From the NCBI GenBank assembly GCA_017307315.1, contig JAFKFF010000047.1:1-14233 (forward strand): DNA of 14,233 nt. Direction: 5' to 3'. This document shows positions 6,873-14,233 of this stretch, piece by piece (the first letter of the stretch is position 1; each line of letters opens with the position of its first letter). This DNA is from Alphaproteobacteria bacterium. GTDB lineage: Bacteria; Pseudomonadota; Alphaproteobacteria; Micropepsales; Micropepsaceae. The position numbers and the translations under genes were made by a program. Under the pieces are notes generated by a model that did not search any database, had not been told where the DNA came from, and saw only the letters and a list, made by a program, of their open reading frames with translations.

Positions 6873-7865
6873 ATGAGCATTCCCGACATCGGCCTCGATC
6901 CCGCCGCGCAGCCCGATACCGTCATCGACGTTGCCAAGGTTTTCGGCATCGAAACCAAAATGCAGGTTCCGGCCTTCAAGAAGCCGAGCGAGCATGTGCC
7001 GGATCGTGACGACGCCTACCGCTTCGACCGCGAAACCACGCTGGCGATCCTGGCGGGCTTCGCCTTCAACCGCCGCGTGATGATCCAGGGCTACCACGGC
7101 ACCGGCAAATCCACCCATATCGAGCAAGTCGCGGCGCGGCTGAACTGGCCCTGCATCCGCATCAACCTGGACAGCCATGTCAGCCGCATCGATTTGATCG
7201 GCAAGGACGCCATCGTGCTGAAGGATGGCCGGCAGGTCACCGAATTTCGCGAAGGACTTCTTCCTTGGGCGCTGCAACGGCCGGTAGCGCTGGTGTTCGA
7301 CGAATACGATGCCGGCCGCCCCGACGTGATGTTCGTGATCCAGCGCGTGCTGGAGGTGCAGGGCAAGCTCACCCTGCTCGACCAGAACAAGGTGATCAAG
7401 CCGCATCCGGCATTCCGCCTGTTCTCGACCACCAACACCATCGGGCTGGGCGACACCACCGGCCTTTATCACGGCACCCAGCAGATCAATCAGGGCCAGA
7501 TGGACCGTTGGAGCATCGTTACCACGCTCAACTATCTCAGCCACGATGCGGAGGCGGAAATCGTCCTGGCCAAGTCGCCGCACTACAACACGCCGGAAGG
7601 CAAGAAGACCATCGCCGCCATGGTCCGCGTCGCCGACATGACCCGCAACGCTTTCATCAACGGCGATCTTTCCACCGTGATGAGCCCGCGCACCGTGATG
7701 ACCTGGGCGCAGAATGCGGAAATCTTCGGCGATATCGGCTTCGCCTTCCGCCTCACTTTCCTCAACAAATGCGACGAGCTGGAGCGCGCCAGCGTAGCGG
7801 AATTCTATCAGCGCGCCTTCGGCCAGGAACTGCCGGAGAGCGCCGCTAAAGTGCTGGTTGCGTAA
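6873..7865 (+). CDS. cobS: Aerobic cobaltochelatase subunit CobS (AAA+ ATPase)
   Basis: A 330-residue AAA+ ATPase that, with CobT, drives ATP-dependent cobalt insertion into hydrogenobyrinate a,c-diamide by CobN in the aerobic cobalamin pathway. Walker A is GYHGTGKS (73-80), Walker [10 protein letters not shown] (138-146) and sensor 1 is FSTTNT (184-189). The N-terminus IPDIGLDP and [22 protein letters not shown] (24-45 in part) match the CobS signature. Length equals known CobS (about 330). ATG 6873 is chosen; a TTG two codons earlier also opens the frame but is less likely. GGA at 6861-6863 is the only nearby Shine-Dalgarno-like sequence. It lies between the J-domain gene and cobT on one strand with gaps of 46 and 50 nt, which suggests one transcript. 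No cobalamin riboswitch is visible upstream. Confidence 0.96.
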   Translation: MSIPDIGLDPAAQPDTVIDVAKVFGIETKMQVPAFKKPSEHVPDRDDAYRFDRETTLAILAGFAFNRRVMIQGYHGTGKSTHIEQVAARLNWPCIRINLDSHVSRIDLIGKDAIVLKDGRQVTEFREGLLPWALQRPVALVFDEYDAGRPDVMFVIQRVLEVQGKLTLLDQNKVIKPHPAFRLFSTTNTIGLGDTTGLYHGTQQINQGQMDRWSIVTTLNYLSHDAEAEIVLAKSPHYNTPEGKKTIAAMVRVADMTRNAFINGDLSTVMSPRTVMTWAQNAEIFGDIGFAFRLTFLNKCDELERASVAEFYQRAFGQELPESAAKVLVA

Positions 7866-7904
7866 GCATCGGGCATCGCCTCACATGCGGGGATCCAGTT
7901 CAAT

Positions 7905-7910
7905 GGGAGG
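7905..7910 (+). promoter_or_regulatory. Strong Shine-Dalgarno fixing the GTG start of cobT
   Basis: GGGAGG ends 5 nt before GTG 7916. It is the best ribosome-binding site seen in the window and decides for the GTG over later in-frame starts. An ATG at 7903 is out of frame. Confidence 0.75.
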
Positions 7911-7915
7911 CCTTT

Positions 7916-9760
7916 GTGGCCAAGCCTGAGAGCCCTTCCGAGCCTTTCAAGCGCGCCGTCGCCATAGCGGTGCGCTCGCTCGCGGGCGAGCCGGAGCTGG
8001 AAGTCAATTTCTCGTCCGAGCCGCCCAGCCTGAAAGGGCTCAAGGCTCGCCTGCCCGCGCCCACGCGCGCCTTGGCGCCGCACGAAGTCGCGCTGGTGCG
8101 CGGCACCGGCGACGCCTATGCGCTGCGCAAGGCCTATCACGACGAAAAGGTCCATAACCGCTTCCGTCCCGGCGGGACCGAAAGCCTGGCCATCTTCGAC
8201 GCCGCGGAATCGGCGCGGGTGGAAGCCATCGGCGCGCTCGCCATGGAAGGGGTACGCCAGAACCTTGCCGCCCAACTGGAGCAGCGGTTGACCGCGCGCG
8301 GGCTGGCCCGCGCCTCGACCCGCGACGAGGTTCCGCTGTCCGAAGTGGTCGGCCTTCTGATGCGTGAAAAGCTGACCGGACAGGCGCCGCCCGCCACCCT
8401 CGCCAAGGCGGTCGATTTGTGGCGGCCTTTTGTCGAGGAGCGCGCAGCCAACGACATGGAAAAACTGCCGGAGGTGATGCGCGACCAGAAGGCCTTCGCC
8501 CGGCTCACCCGCATCATCCTCCAGGACCTCACTCGCAGCGACGACGATGGCCAATCCTCCGAAGAGGAAGGTGAAGGCGAAAGCTCGGAAAGCGAGAACG
8601 AAGGCAGCGAAGAGCAGGAGGCCCAGCAGCAGGGCGAAAGCGGCGAGACCGAATTCACCGAGGATCGCGGCGAGGAAGGCGAAGATGCCGAGGCCGAAGT
8701 CAGCGGCGAACAGGTCGAGGATTTCGCCGAAACCGACCAGCCCGAAGAAGGCATGCAGCCCAACCGCTCGCAGCCGCCCTTCTCCCAGGCCGAAAGCTGG
8801 GGCTACAAGATTTATACGCCGCAATTCGACGAGGAAATCTCCGCGCCTGATCTTTGCGATGCCGAGGAATTGACCCGCCTGCGCGGTTTTCTCGACCAGC
8901 AACTTTCCCAGATGCAAGGCGTGGTCTCGCGTCTGGCCAACAAGCTGCAGCGCCTGCTGCTGGCGCAGCAGAACCGGCATTGGGAGTTCGACCAGGAAGA
9001 AGGCCTGCTCGACACCTCGCGCCTGCCGCGCATCGTTATCGATCCGATGTATCCGCTGTCTTTCAAGCGCGAGAAGGACACCAATTTCCGCGACACGGTG
9101 GTGACCCTGCTTCTGGACAATTCCGGTTCCATGCGGGGCCGCCCGATCATGGTGGCGGCGATGTGCGCCGACATATTGGGACGCACCCTGGAGCGCTGCG
9201 CGGTCAAGACCGAAATCCTGGGCTTCACCACGCGGGCCTGGAAGGGCGGCCAGTCGCGGGAGAAATGGACTTCGGACGGCAAGCCGGCCAACCCCGGCCG
9301 CCTCAACGACCTGCGCCATATCGTCTACAAGGCCGCGGACGAGCCCTGGCGGCGCGCCAAGCGCAATCTGGGCCTGATGATGCGCGAGGGTCTCCTCAAG
9401 GAGAATATCGATGGCGAAGCCCTGATGTGGGCGCACAATCGGCTCATGGCCCGCCCCGAGCAGCGCAAGATTCTGATGGTGATCTCGGATGGCGCGCCGG
9501 TGGACGACTCCACCCTCTCCGTGAATGCCGGGAACTATCTGGAACGGCACCTGCGCCGGGTGATCGAGGATATCGAGACCCGCTCCAGCGTCGAACTGAC
9601 CGCCATCGGCATCGGCCATGACGTCACCCGCTATTACAAGCGGGCGGTGACGATCGTGGATGCCGAACAGCTGGGTGGGGCGATGACCACCCAGCTCATT
9701 TCCCTGTTCGAGGAAGACCGGGTGCATGACGAGCACGCCCGGCGTATCGCCGGCCGCTAA
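7916..9760 (+). CDS. cobT: Aerobic cobaltochelatase subunit CobT (VWA/MIDAS protein)
   Basis: A 614-residue partner of CobS; together they form the chaperone-like ATPase complex that loads cobalt through CobN. Residues 1-205 are the helical N-terminal domain. Residues 208-280 are a very acidic linker made mostly of Glu, Ser, Asp, Gly and Gln, typical of CobT and of the related BchD. Residues about 290-385 lead into a von Willebrand A domain starting [13 protein letters not shown] (394-406), whose DxSxS MIDAS motif (Asp401, Ser403, Ser405) binds metal; later [10 protein letters not shown] carries the third MIDAS Asp. Length matches known CobT (about 630). Start is GTG with a strong GGGAGG. cobN is absent from the window and must lie elsewhere if the pathway works. 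The gene converges on rpmB with a 59-nt gap. Confidence 0.96.
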   Translation: MAKPESPSEPFKRAVAIAVRSLAGEPELEVNFSSEPPSLKGLKARLPAPTRALAPHEVALVRGTGDAYALRKAYHDEKVHNRFRPGGTESLAIFDAAESARVEAIGALAMEGVRQNLAAQLEQRLTARGLARASTRDEVPLSEVVGLLMREKLTGQAPPATLAKAVDLWRPFVEERAANDMEKLPEVMRDQKAFARLTRIILQDLTRSDDDGQSSEEEGEGESSESENEGSEEQEAQQQGESGETEFTEDRGEEGEDAEAEVSGEQVEDFAETDQPEEGMQPNRSQPPFSQAESWGYKIYTPQFDEEISAPDLCDAEELTRLRGFLDQQLSQMQGVVSRLANKLQRLLLAQQNRHWEFDQEEGLLDTSRLPRIVIDPMYPLSFKREKDTNFRDTVVTLLLDNSGSMRGRPIMVAAMCADILGRTLERCAVKTEILGFTTRAWKGGQSREKWTSDGKPANPGRLNDLRHIVYKAADEPWRRAKRNLGLMMREGLLKENIDGEALMWAHNRLMARPEQRKILMVISDGAPVDDSTLSVNAGNYLERHLRRVIEDIETRSSVELTAIGIGHDVTRYYKRAVTIVDAEQLGGAMTTQLISLFEEDRVHDEHARRIAGR

Positions 9761-9804
9761 GGCGTAACCCGAAAAGTTCAGAAAAACAGAAGGTTAAAGC
9801 CGAA

Positions 9805-9818
9805 ACCGGAAGTCCGGT
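9805..9818. terminator. Small hairpin between convergent cobT and rpmB
   Basis: ACCGG (9805-9809) and CCGGT (9814-9818) can pair around a 4-nt loop. The stem is short and has no good T-run on the plus strand; on the minus strand T-rich sequence begins only some bases later. It may be a weak bidirectional terminator. This is the only candidate in the 59-nt gap. Confidence 0.3.
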
Positions 9819-9819
9819 C

Positions 9820-10113
9820 TCAAGCCGCCTGCTTGGCGGTCTTCTTGGCGATGGCGCGCTTCAGGCGAAGGGCCTTGGCCGAGAGGACATTGTCCTTGCT
9901 CTTGAGCAGGAAGGGGTCGAGGCCGCCGTTGCGGTCCACCGAACGCAGCGCGTTCATGGAGATCTTCAGCTTGTAGCTGTTGCCCAGGATTTCACTGACC
10001 AGCGAGATGGTCTGCAGGTTGGGGCGGTAGATCCGCTTGGTCTTGTTGTTGGCATGGCTGACATTGTTGCCAACCAAAGTGCCTTTTCCGGTCAGTTCGC
10101 AGCGGCGTGCCAT
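9820..10113 (-). CDS. rpmB: 50S ribosomal protein L28
   Basis: A 97-residue, strongly basic protein of the large ribosomal subunit. The N-terminus [20 protein letters not shown] and the following [13 protein letters not shown] are the L28 signature. Length is that of the longer alphaproteobacterial form rather than the roughly 78-residue E. coli protein. The single Cys5 means it is not the zinc-binding CxxC variant. The ATG at 10111-10113 is the canonical start although the frame opens earlier. The gene stands alone on the minus strand (no rpmG beside it), convergent with cobT and divergent from the DUF3108 gene, with its own good promoter at 10162-10190. Confidence 0.97.
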   Translation of the reverse strand: MARRCELTGKGTLVGNNVSHANNKTKRIYRPNLQTISLVSEILGNSYKLKISMNALRSVDRNGGLDPFLLKSKDNVLSAKALRLKRAIAKKTAKQAA

Positions 10114-10161
10114 GGCGGTCGTCTTTCTCAAAAACCCGGTTTTTCGGCCCGGAATCCGGGT

Positions 10162-10190
10162 CTCATACGGAAAGAGCCCCTTCGGGTCAA
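10162..10190 (-). promoter_or_regulatory. Predicted sigma-70-type promoter of rpmB
   Basis: On the minus strand TTGACC (10185-10190) and TATGAG (10162-10167) are separated by exactly 17 nt. Initiation would fall near 10155 and leave a leader of about 40 nt before the rpmB ATG. The -35 box matches consensus in five of six positions. An inverted repeat ACCCGG/CCGGGT (10134-10139 / 10156-10161) lies over the start site. Confidence 0.6.
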
Positions 10191-10195
10191 GCAAT

Positions 10196-10225
10196 TTGCC
10201 CAGGCCCACCGGGAAACATTATAGT
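10196..10225 (+). promoter_or_regulatory. Predicted sigma-70-type promoter of the DUF3108-DUF4919 pair
   Basis: TTGCCC (10196-10201) and TATAGT (10220-10225) are 18 nt apart on the plus strand, placing the start near 10232 and a leader of about 30 nt before ATG 10262. Its -35 box is only 5 nt from the -35 box of the divergent rpmB promoter, so polymerases at the two may compete. Confidence 0.45.
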
Positions 10226-10261
10226 TGCCAGTGGTTTAAATCCCCACGGCCCGGAGAAAGC

Positions 10262-11107
10262 ATGACCTTACGCCCTTTTTCCCTCGCCCTGACCGCCCTT
10301 TGGGCCCTCTCCGGCCCTGCCTGGGCCGCCGGCGGGACCGCGACCGATTCGAAGCTCCCCGCCTCCCAGTTCCAGATGGCGATGACCATCTATGCCGGCG
10401 GCATCACCCTTGGGAAAATGGACATCGACGCCACCGTCCGGGGCAATGACTATCACGCCGTGTCCAATCTGGAGACCTCCGGCGTGGTCAACGCCTTCTG
10501 GCAAGCGGAGATCCAGGCTACCTCTTCGGGCAAGGTCGGCGAGAGTACTCTCTCGCCATCGCTGTACGATTCCTTCGACATCAACCGCACCGGCAAGAAG
10601 CAGGAAGTGTCGCTGACCTACGACAGTTCCAATCCGCCGCGCCTTTATGCCGACCCGCCCTATTCCACCACCGGCTATGAAGTGAAGCCGGAAGACCAGA
10701 AGGCGACGCTCGATCCGCTTTCGGCGGTGATGTTCATCGTTTCCGGCGCCGGTACCGCGGGCGCGCCCTGCACCGTGACCGCGCCGGTGTTCGATGGCCG
10801 GCGCCGCTACAACATCGAGATGCGCAAGACCAAGGATGTCGAGATCAAGCTCGACAACGGTCTTTATGCCGGCAAAGCGGCCCTATGCGAAATCAAGTAT
10901 CGGCAACTGGCGGGATTCAAGCCGCGAGTGCTGAAGGCCAATGAAAGCTTCCCCACCATCCATGCCTGGGTGGTGACCTATCCCAGCAAGGTCAAGGGCA
11001 GCGATTATGTCGTGCCTCTCCGTGTCTGGGCCGACACGCCGTACGGCCTGGTCTCGGTGGTCGCGAACTCCCTGAAGATCGACGGCCAGGCGCTCAAGGC
11101 GAGTTGA
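10262..11107 (+). CDS. Exported DUF3108-domain protein
   Basis: A 281-residue protein with a clear signal peptide: MTLRPFSLALTALWALSGP then AWAA with a probable cut after Ala22 or Ala23. The mature part, rich in strands, follows the DUF3108 pattern: a start FQMAMTIYAGGITLGKMDID (37-56), a middle with the conserved-looking SGVVNAFWQ and KVGESTLSPSLYD stretches, and an end with VPLRVWADTPYGLVSV. DUF3108 proteins are periplasmic or outer-membrane-facing and have no firm function. The ATG at 10262 has GGAG at 10253-10256; the frame is open upstream but the signal peptide fixes the start. A DUF3108 gene next to rpmB and cobT is a recurrent order in alphaproteobacteria as I recall. It is followed after 4 nt by another exported protein. 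Confidence 0.88.
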   Translation: MTLRPFSLALTALWALSGPAWAAGGTATDSKLPASQFQMAMTIYAGGITLGKMDIDATVRGNDYHAVSNLETSGVVNAFWQAEIQATSSGKVGESTLSPSLYDSFDINRTGKKQEVSLTYDSSNPPRLYADPPYSTTGYEVKPEDQKATLDPLSAVMFIVSGAGTAGAPCTVTAPVFDGRRRYNIEMRKTKDVEIKLDNGLYAGKAALCEIKYRQLAGFKPRVLKANESFPTIHAWVVTYPSKVKGSDYVVPLRVWADTPYGLVSVVANSLKIDGQALKAS

Positions 11108-11111
11108 AGCC

Positions 11112-11762
11112 ATGATCAAAAAAGCGGCGGTGAGTCTGATAGTGACATTGCTGCTGCCTGTCGCGGCACTGGCGGACCCGGCCGGCGATTATGCGGCGCT
11201 GGTGACGGCGGCACAGGATGGCGATCCCGGCACCGACTATACCGCCATGCGCCAGGCCTATCTGATGCTGCCGGACTACGACCCGGCGGGCACGAAGACC
11301 GAGCAGCTGATGCGGGACGGCCAGACCGCCTATGCCGCCAAGGATTGCAAGACCGCGCTGGAAAAATTCAAGGCCGCCATCGCCCTCACCTTCGTTCTGT
11401 CCGATGCGCATGCGCTGATGGCCGATTGCCTCGAACAGGCCGGAGACAAGAACGGGGAAAAGCGCGAGGAAGCGATCGCGCAAGGCCTTTTCAATTCCAT
11501 CCTGTCCAGCGGAGACGGCGCCAAACCCGAAACCGCATTTCGGGTCATCAGTCTTTCGGAAGAGAATGCGATCCTGGCCGTCGCCGGGGTCAACGGCACC
11601 AAGCGCGAGATCATCAACACCGATGCCGGACCGGTGGAAAAGATCAGCATCGCCGATGCCACCACCGGGCAGGAAGGCGCGGTCTATTTCAATATAGGCG
11701 CCATCGTCATGGGGCTGGCGCTCAAGGAAAAGAATTCCGACAAGTCGCCCGCCAAGCCTTGA
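11112..11762 (+). CDS. Exported DUF4919-like protein
   Basis: A 216-residue protein with a signal peptide (MIKKAAVSLIVTLLLPVAALA, cut after Ala21). The mature part starts DPAGDYAALVTAAQDGDPGTD, followed by YTAMRQAYLMLPDYDP, a TPR-like helical stretch with Cys79 and Cys106 (68-118), then AIAQGLFNSILSSGDG (121-136), TAFRVISLSEE (141-151) and AVYFNIG near 190-196. This order (early DYxALR-like motif, SGDG, TAFxVI, YFN) is what I know from DUF4919, a family described mainly from Bacteroidetes with no known function. The start lies 4 nt after the DUF3108 stop, so the two are probably translated from one message. It is convergent with the mutase gene, only 6 nt between stops, with no visible terminator. 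Confidence 0.78.
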   Translation: MIKKAAVSLIVTLLLPVAALADPAGDYAALVTAAQDGDPGTDYTAMRQAYLMLPDYDPAGTKTEQLMRDGQTAYAAKDCKTALEKFKAAIALTFVLSDAHALMADCLEQAGDKNGEKREEAIAQGLFNSILSSGDGAKPETAFRVISLSEENAILAVAGVNGTKREIINTDAGPVEKISIADATTGQEGAVYFNIGAIVMGLALKEKNSDKSPAKP

Positions 11763-11768
11763 ACTGCT

Positions 11769-13898
11769 TCACGGCGTGTTGCGGCGGCGGCGGGCGCGGA
11801 TAAGGCCTAGAACCGAACGCGCCGCATCGGGAATATTGGTGCCTGGGCCAAAGATCGCGGCCACGCCGGCGGCGCGCAACGCGTCATAATCCTGCGCCGG
11901 GATCACGCCGCCCACCAGCACCAGGATATCGTCGCGGCCCCGCGCCTTCAGCGCTTCGATCATCTGCGGCACCAAAGTGAGATGGCCCCCGGCCTGGGTC
12001 GAAACGCCGATGGCGTCGACATCGGCGGCCAGCGCGTCGTCCACCGCTTCCTTGGGATCGCGGAACAAGGCGCCGATTTCCACCTCGAAGCCGAGATCGG
12101 AAAAGGCCGTGGCCACCACTTTGGCGCCGCGGTCATGGCCGTCCTGTCCCAGCTTGGCTACCAGCAGCTTCGGACGGCGCCCGCCTTCCCGCGTGAAAAG
12201 ATTCACATCGGCGATGATCTCGTCCAGCGCAGGGAAATTTTCGCCATAGACTCCATGGATGGACTGTATCGCGGCTTCATGGCGGCCGAATATGTCTTCC
12301 AGCGCGGAGGAGATTTCGCCGACCGTGGCGCGCGCCCTGGCGGCCTCGACCGCCAGCGCCAGAAGATTGACGTCACCTCGCGCGCCCGCGCGCAAGGCGT
12401 CGAGCGCGGCGGCGAGTTTGGCCAGATTGCGCGTCGCTTTCAGCGTCTTCAACTTGGCGACCTGGGCCTCGCGCACCTCGGCATTGTCGATGGCGCGAAT
12501 GGCGAGCGGCGGCTCGTTTTCCAGACGGAATTTGTTGACGCCCACGATTACGTCCTCGCCGCGGTCGATGCGGGCCTGGCGCCGTGCCGCGGCGGCTTCG
12601 ATCTCCAGCTTGGGCCAGCCGGCTTCCACCGCCGCCGTCATCCCACCCGCTTCCTCCACCTGCGCGATCACGCCGCGCGCGGCATCGGCCAGGGCATGGG
12701 TCAGCGCTTCGACATAATAGGACCCGCCCAAGGGGTCGACCACATGGGTGATCTGGCTCTCATGCTGAAGGATCAATTGGGTGTTGCGCGCGGTCCGCGC
12801 CGACGCTTCGGTCGGCAAGGCGATGGCCTCATCGAAGGCATTGGTATGGAGCGATTGCGTGCCGCCCAGAACCGCCGCCAACCCTTCCAGGGTGGTGCGC
12901 ACGATATTGTTGTGCGGGTCCTGTTCGGTCAGGGAGACGCCGCTGGTCTGGCAATGGGTGCGCAGCATCCGGCTTTCCGCCGATTGGGCGCCCAGCTCTT
13001 CCATGATCTCGGACCAAAGCAGCCGCGCGGCGCGAAGCTTGGCCACTTCCATGAAGAAATTCATCCCAATTCCGAAGAAGAAGCTCAGCCTCGGCGCGAA
13101 GGAATCGATGTCCAGCCCCCGCGCCATCGCGGCGCGGACATAGGCCATGCCGTCGGCGAGCGTGAAGCCCAGTTCCTGCACCGCAGTCGCACCGGCCTCG
13201 TGCATGTGATAGCCGCTGATTGAGATCGAGTTGAAGCGCGGCATGCGCTCCGCGGCGAAGGCGATGATGTCCGCCACGATGCGCATCGACGGTCCCGGCG
13301 GATAGACATAGGTGTTGCGCACCATGAATTCCTTCAGGATGTCATTCTGGATGGTGCCCGACAGTTTTTCCGGTGGGACGCCCTGCTCCTCGCCCGCCAC
13401 GATGAAGCTGGCCAGGACCGGCAGTACCGCGCCGTTCATGGTCATGGAGACGCTCATGCGGTCGAGCGGGATGCCGTCGAACAGGATTTTCATGTCCTCG
13501 ACGGAATCGATCGCCACGCCCGCCTTGCCGACATCGCCGAACACCCGGGGATGGTCGCTGTCATAGCCGCGATGGGTGGGAAGATCGAAAGCCACCGACA
13601 GCCCCATCTGCCCGGCTTTCAGATTCTGGCGATAAAAGCGGTTGGATTCTTCCGCGGTCGAGAAGCCGGCATATTGGCGAATGGTCCAGGGCCTGCCCGC
13701 ATACATGCTGGCCCGGGGCCCGCGGGTGAAGGGTGCCTGTCCGGGCCAGGTCTGGATCTCCAGCCCTTCCAGATCGGCTTCGGTATAGAGCGGCTTGACG
13801 GGGATGGCTTCGGGACTTTGCCAGCAGGGATCTGTGCCCGGTCCAGCCTTCAACTCGCGCGCGGCGGCCTGTTCCCATTCCTTGTGACGGTCGGTCAT
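11769..13898 (-). CDS. scpA: Methylmalonyl-CoA mutase, single-chain form
   Basis: A 709-residue adenosylcobalamin-dependent mutase that interconverts (R)-methylmalonyl-CoA and succinyl-CoA, the last step of propionyl-CoA use. The N-terminal TIM barrel has [20 protein letters not shown] (65-84) with the catalytic-type Tyr66, [15 protein letters not shown] (101-115), and [10 protein letters not shown] (228-237) with the Tyr229-His230 pair. HCQTSG follows later. The B12-binding domain at the C-terminus has GQDGHDRG (584-591), whose His588 should bind cobalt from below, then GVSTQAGGH and [22 protein letters not shown] argues against ethylmalonyl-CoA mutase, which differs there. Length fits catalytic chains with both domains. 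ATG 13898 is preferred; an upstream in-frame ATG at 14042 would add 48 Arg-rich residues and lies upstream of the predicted transcription start. No epimerase, propionyl-CoA carboxylase or MeaB gene is in the window. Also called mutA, mcm or bhbA. Confidence 0.96.
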   Translation of the reverse strand: MTDRHKEWEQAAARELKAGPGTDPCWQSPEAIPVKPLYTEADLEGLEIQTWPGQAPFTRGPRASMYAGRPWTIRQYAGFSTAEESNRFYRQNLKAGQMGLSVAFDLPTHRGYDSDHPRVFGDVGKAGVAIDSVEDMKILFDGIPLDRMSVSMTMNGAVLPVLASFIVAGEEQGVPPEKLSGTIQNDILKEFMVRNTYVYPPGPSMRIVADIIAFAAERMPRFNSISISGYHMHEAGATAVQELGFTLADGMAYVRAAMARGLDIDSFAPRLSFFFGIGMNFFMEVAKLRAARLLWSEIMEELGAQSAESRMLRTHCQTSGVSLTEQDPHNNIVRTTLEGLAAVLGGTQSLHTNAFDEAIALPTEASARTARNTQLILQHESQITHVVDPLGGSYYVEALTHALADAARGVIAQVEEAGGMTAAVEAGWPKLEIEAAAARRQARIDRGEDVIVGVNKFRLENEPPLAIRAIDNAEVREAQVAKLKTLKATRNLAKLAAALDALRAGARGDVNLLALAVEAARARATVGEISSALEDIFGRHEAAIQSIHGVYGENFPALDEIIADVNLFTREGGRRPKLLVAKLGQDGHDRGAKVVATAFSDLGFEVEIGALFRDPKEAVDDALAADVDAIGVSTQAGGHLTLVPQMIEALKARGRDDILVLVGGVIPAQDYDALRAAGVAAIFGPGTNIPDAARSVLGLIRARRRRNTP

Positions 13899-14009
13899 GG
13901 ATCCATGTTCCCCATAGGCCCGCGAAGCGCAAATCCTGGCGGCTTCGCTCCGTCTACGGAAGATCGGCCCCCGCAGGGCTGCCCGGACTCCATGACTGGC
14001 GTTGCGCAC

Positions 14010-14038
14010 AAGATATGGTGGTTGGCTCGCCTTGACAA
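14010..14038 (-). promoter_or_regulatory. Predicted sigma-70-type promoter of the methylmalonyl-CoA mutase gene
   Basis: On the minus strand TTGTCA (14033-14038) and TATCTT (14010-14015) are exactly 17 nt apart. Initiation would be near 14003, giving a leader of about 105 nt to ATG 13898. Because the longer reading frame begins at 14042, upstream of this start, the promoter supports the 709-residue protein. Confidence 0.5.
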
Positions 14039-14050
14039 ACATCTAAATGT
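14039..14050. promoter_or_regulatory. Palindrome abutting the mutase -35 box (possible operator)
   Basis: ACATCTAAATGT is a 12-bp palindrome with one mismatched pair, immediately upstream of the predicted -35 box at 14033-14038. Its position suits an activator or repressor of the mutase gene. It does not resemble the TTTGCAAA boxes of PccR-type propionyl-CoA regulators. The regulator is unknown. Confidence 0.35.
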
Positions 14051-14233
14051 ATGAGAACAAAGGCAGATATTAAACGAGTTAGTGATTCGGACGCAGTTCG
14101 TTCGCTGACCGTTCCGTTCTTTTACCAGGCATCCACAGCACCACCAAACAACCCCTTGATCGCAAGGCGCTTTCCGCCACCGGACTGCCGCCCCATAGTC
14201 TCGCCATGACCCAAAGACATGCCGGCGCCAAGG

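Larger units (their letters stand above)
13899..14233. promoter_or_regulatory. Upstream region of the mutase gene; no convincing gene
   Basis: These 335 nt hold the mutase leader and promoter (left part) and then A/T-richer sequence from about 14030 to 14160. The leader contains an inverted repeat GCGAAGC (13922-13928) / GCTTCGC (13942-13948) that could form a hairpin in the mRNA. No cobalamin riboswitch box was recognised. At the right edge ATG 14206 opens nine plus-strand codons (MTQRHAGAK) that run out of the window; there is no clear Shine-Dalgarno, so a divergent gene start is only possible. Confidence 0.5.

Noticed and set aside
7808..9736. Long minus-strand open frame opposite cobT
   Set aside because: It mirrors the CobT codons, including the acidic linker read as a hydrophobic stretch; CobT has clear MIDAS motifs.
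11982..13223. Long plus-strand open frame opposite the mutase gene
   Set aside because: No family-like motifs, and it lies fully within the well-supported mutase on the other strand.
13899..14042. 48-residue N-terminal extension of the mutase from ATG 14042
   Set aside because: Arg-rich, not family-like, and upstream of the predicted transcription start near 14003; kept as 5' leader.
14032..14060. TTGACA at 14032-14037 as a plus-strand promoter
   Set aside because: The hexamer expected 16-18 nt downstream (around GAACAA) is not -10-like. The same bases fit better as the minus-strand mutase -35 box.
14206..14233. Possible start of a divergent gene at the right edge (MTQRHAGAK)
   Set aside because: Only nine codons, no clear ribosome-binding site and no recognisable family; cannot be supported without the next sequence.

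Overview
This GC-rich window reads as chromosomal DNA of an alphaproteobacterium. The evidence is the family makeup and the gene order: xerD-accA on one strand, aroK-aroB-CBS transporter-like gene on the other, then bolA, a J-domain gene, cobS, cobT, rpmB and a DUF3108 gene. I know this kind of order from rhizobia and related groups; the order or genus within the class cannot be fixed from the window. I see no insertion sequence, phage gene, CRISPR array, tRNA or rRNA. Almost everything is housekeeping or conserved accessory metabolism.

Layout: (1) 1-127 holds the tail of a probable SH3-domain gene and a strong intrinsic terminator. (2) 126-2078, minus strand, holds accA (fatty-acid synthesis) and, upstream of it, xerD (tyrosine recombinase). 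(3) 2079-2204 is a divergent intergenic region with a striking 15-bp-stem inverted repeat. (4) 2205-5954, plus strand, is an apparent operon of aroK, aroB (overlapping by 13 nt), a DUF21/CBS membrane protein and a secreted ClpP-fold protein that seems to lack its catalytic residues. (5) 5926-6207, minus strand, is a BolA-family gene whose 3' end overlaps the preceding gene by 29 nt. (6) 6287-9760, plus strand, holds a J-domain protein, cobS and cobT, the last two being subunits of the aerobic cobaltochelatase of B12 synthesis. (7) 9820-10113, minus strand, is rpmB (ribosomal protein L28), divergent from (8) 10262-11762, plus strand, which holds two exported proteins (DUF3108, then DUF4919). 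(9) 11769-13898, minus strand, is a full-length single-chain methylmalonyl-CoA mutase with a recognisable promoter and a palindrome abutting its -35 box. (10) 13899-14233 is otherwise non-coding.

Functional links: aroK and aroB act in the shikimate pathway. CobS and CobT insert cobalt during adenosylcobalamin synthesis, and the mutase at the right end uses adenosylcobalamin, so production and use of the cofactor lie in one 7-kb stretch. The catalytic cobaltochelatase subunit CobN is not in the window. I found no clearly new multi-gene system. The best leads are the xerD/aroK hairpin, the J-domain protein with an N-terminal Cys/His cluster tied to cobST, the apparent pseudoprotease, the DUF3108/DUF4919 exported pair, and the palindrome at the mutase promoter.
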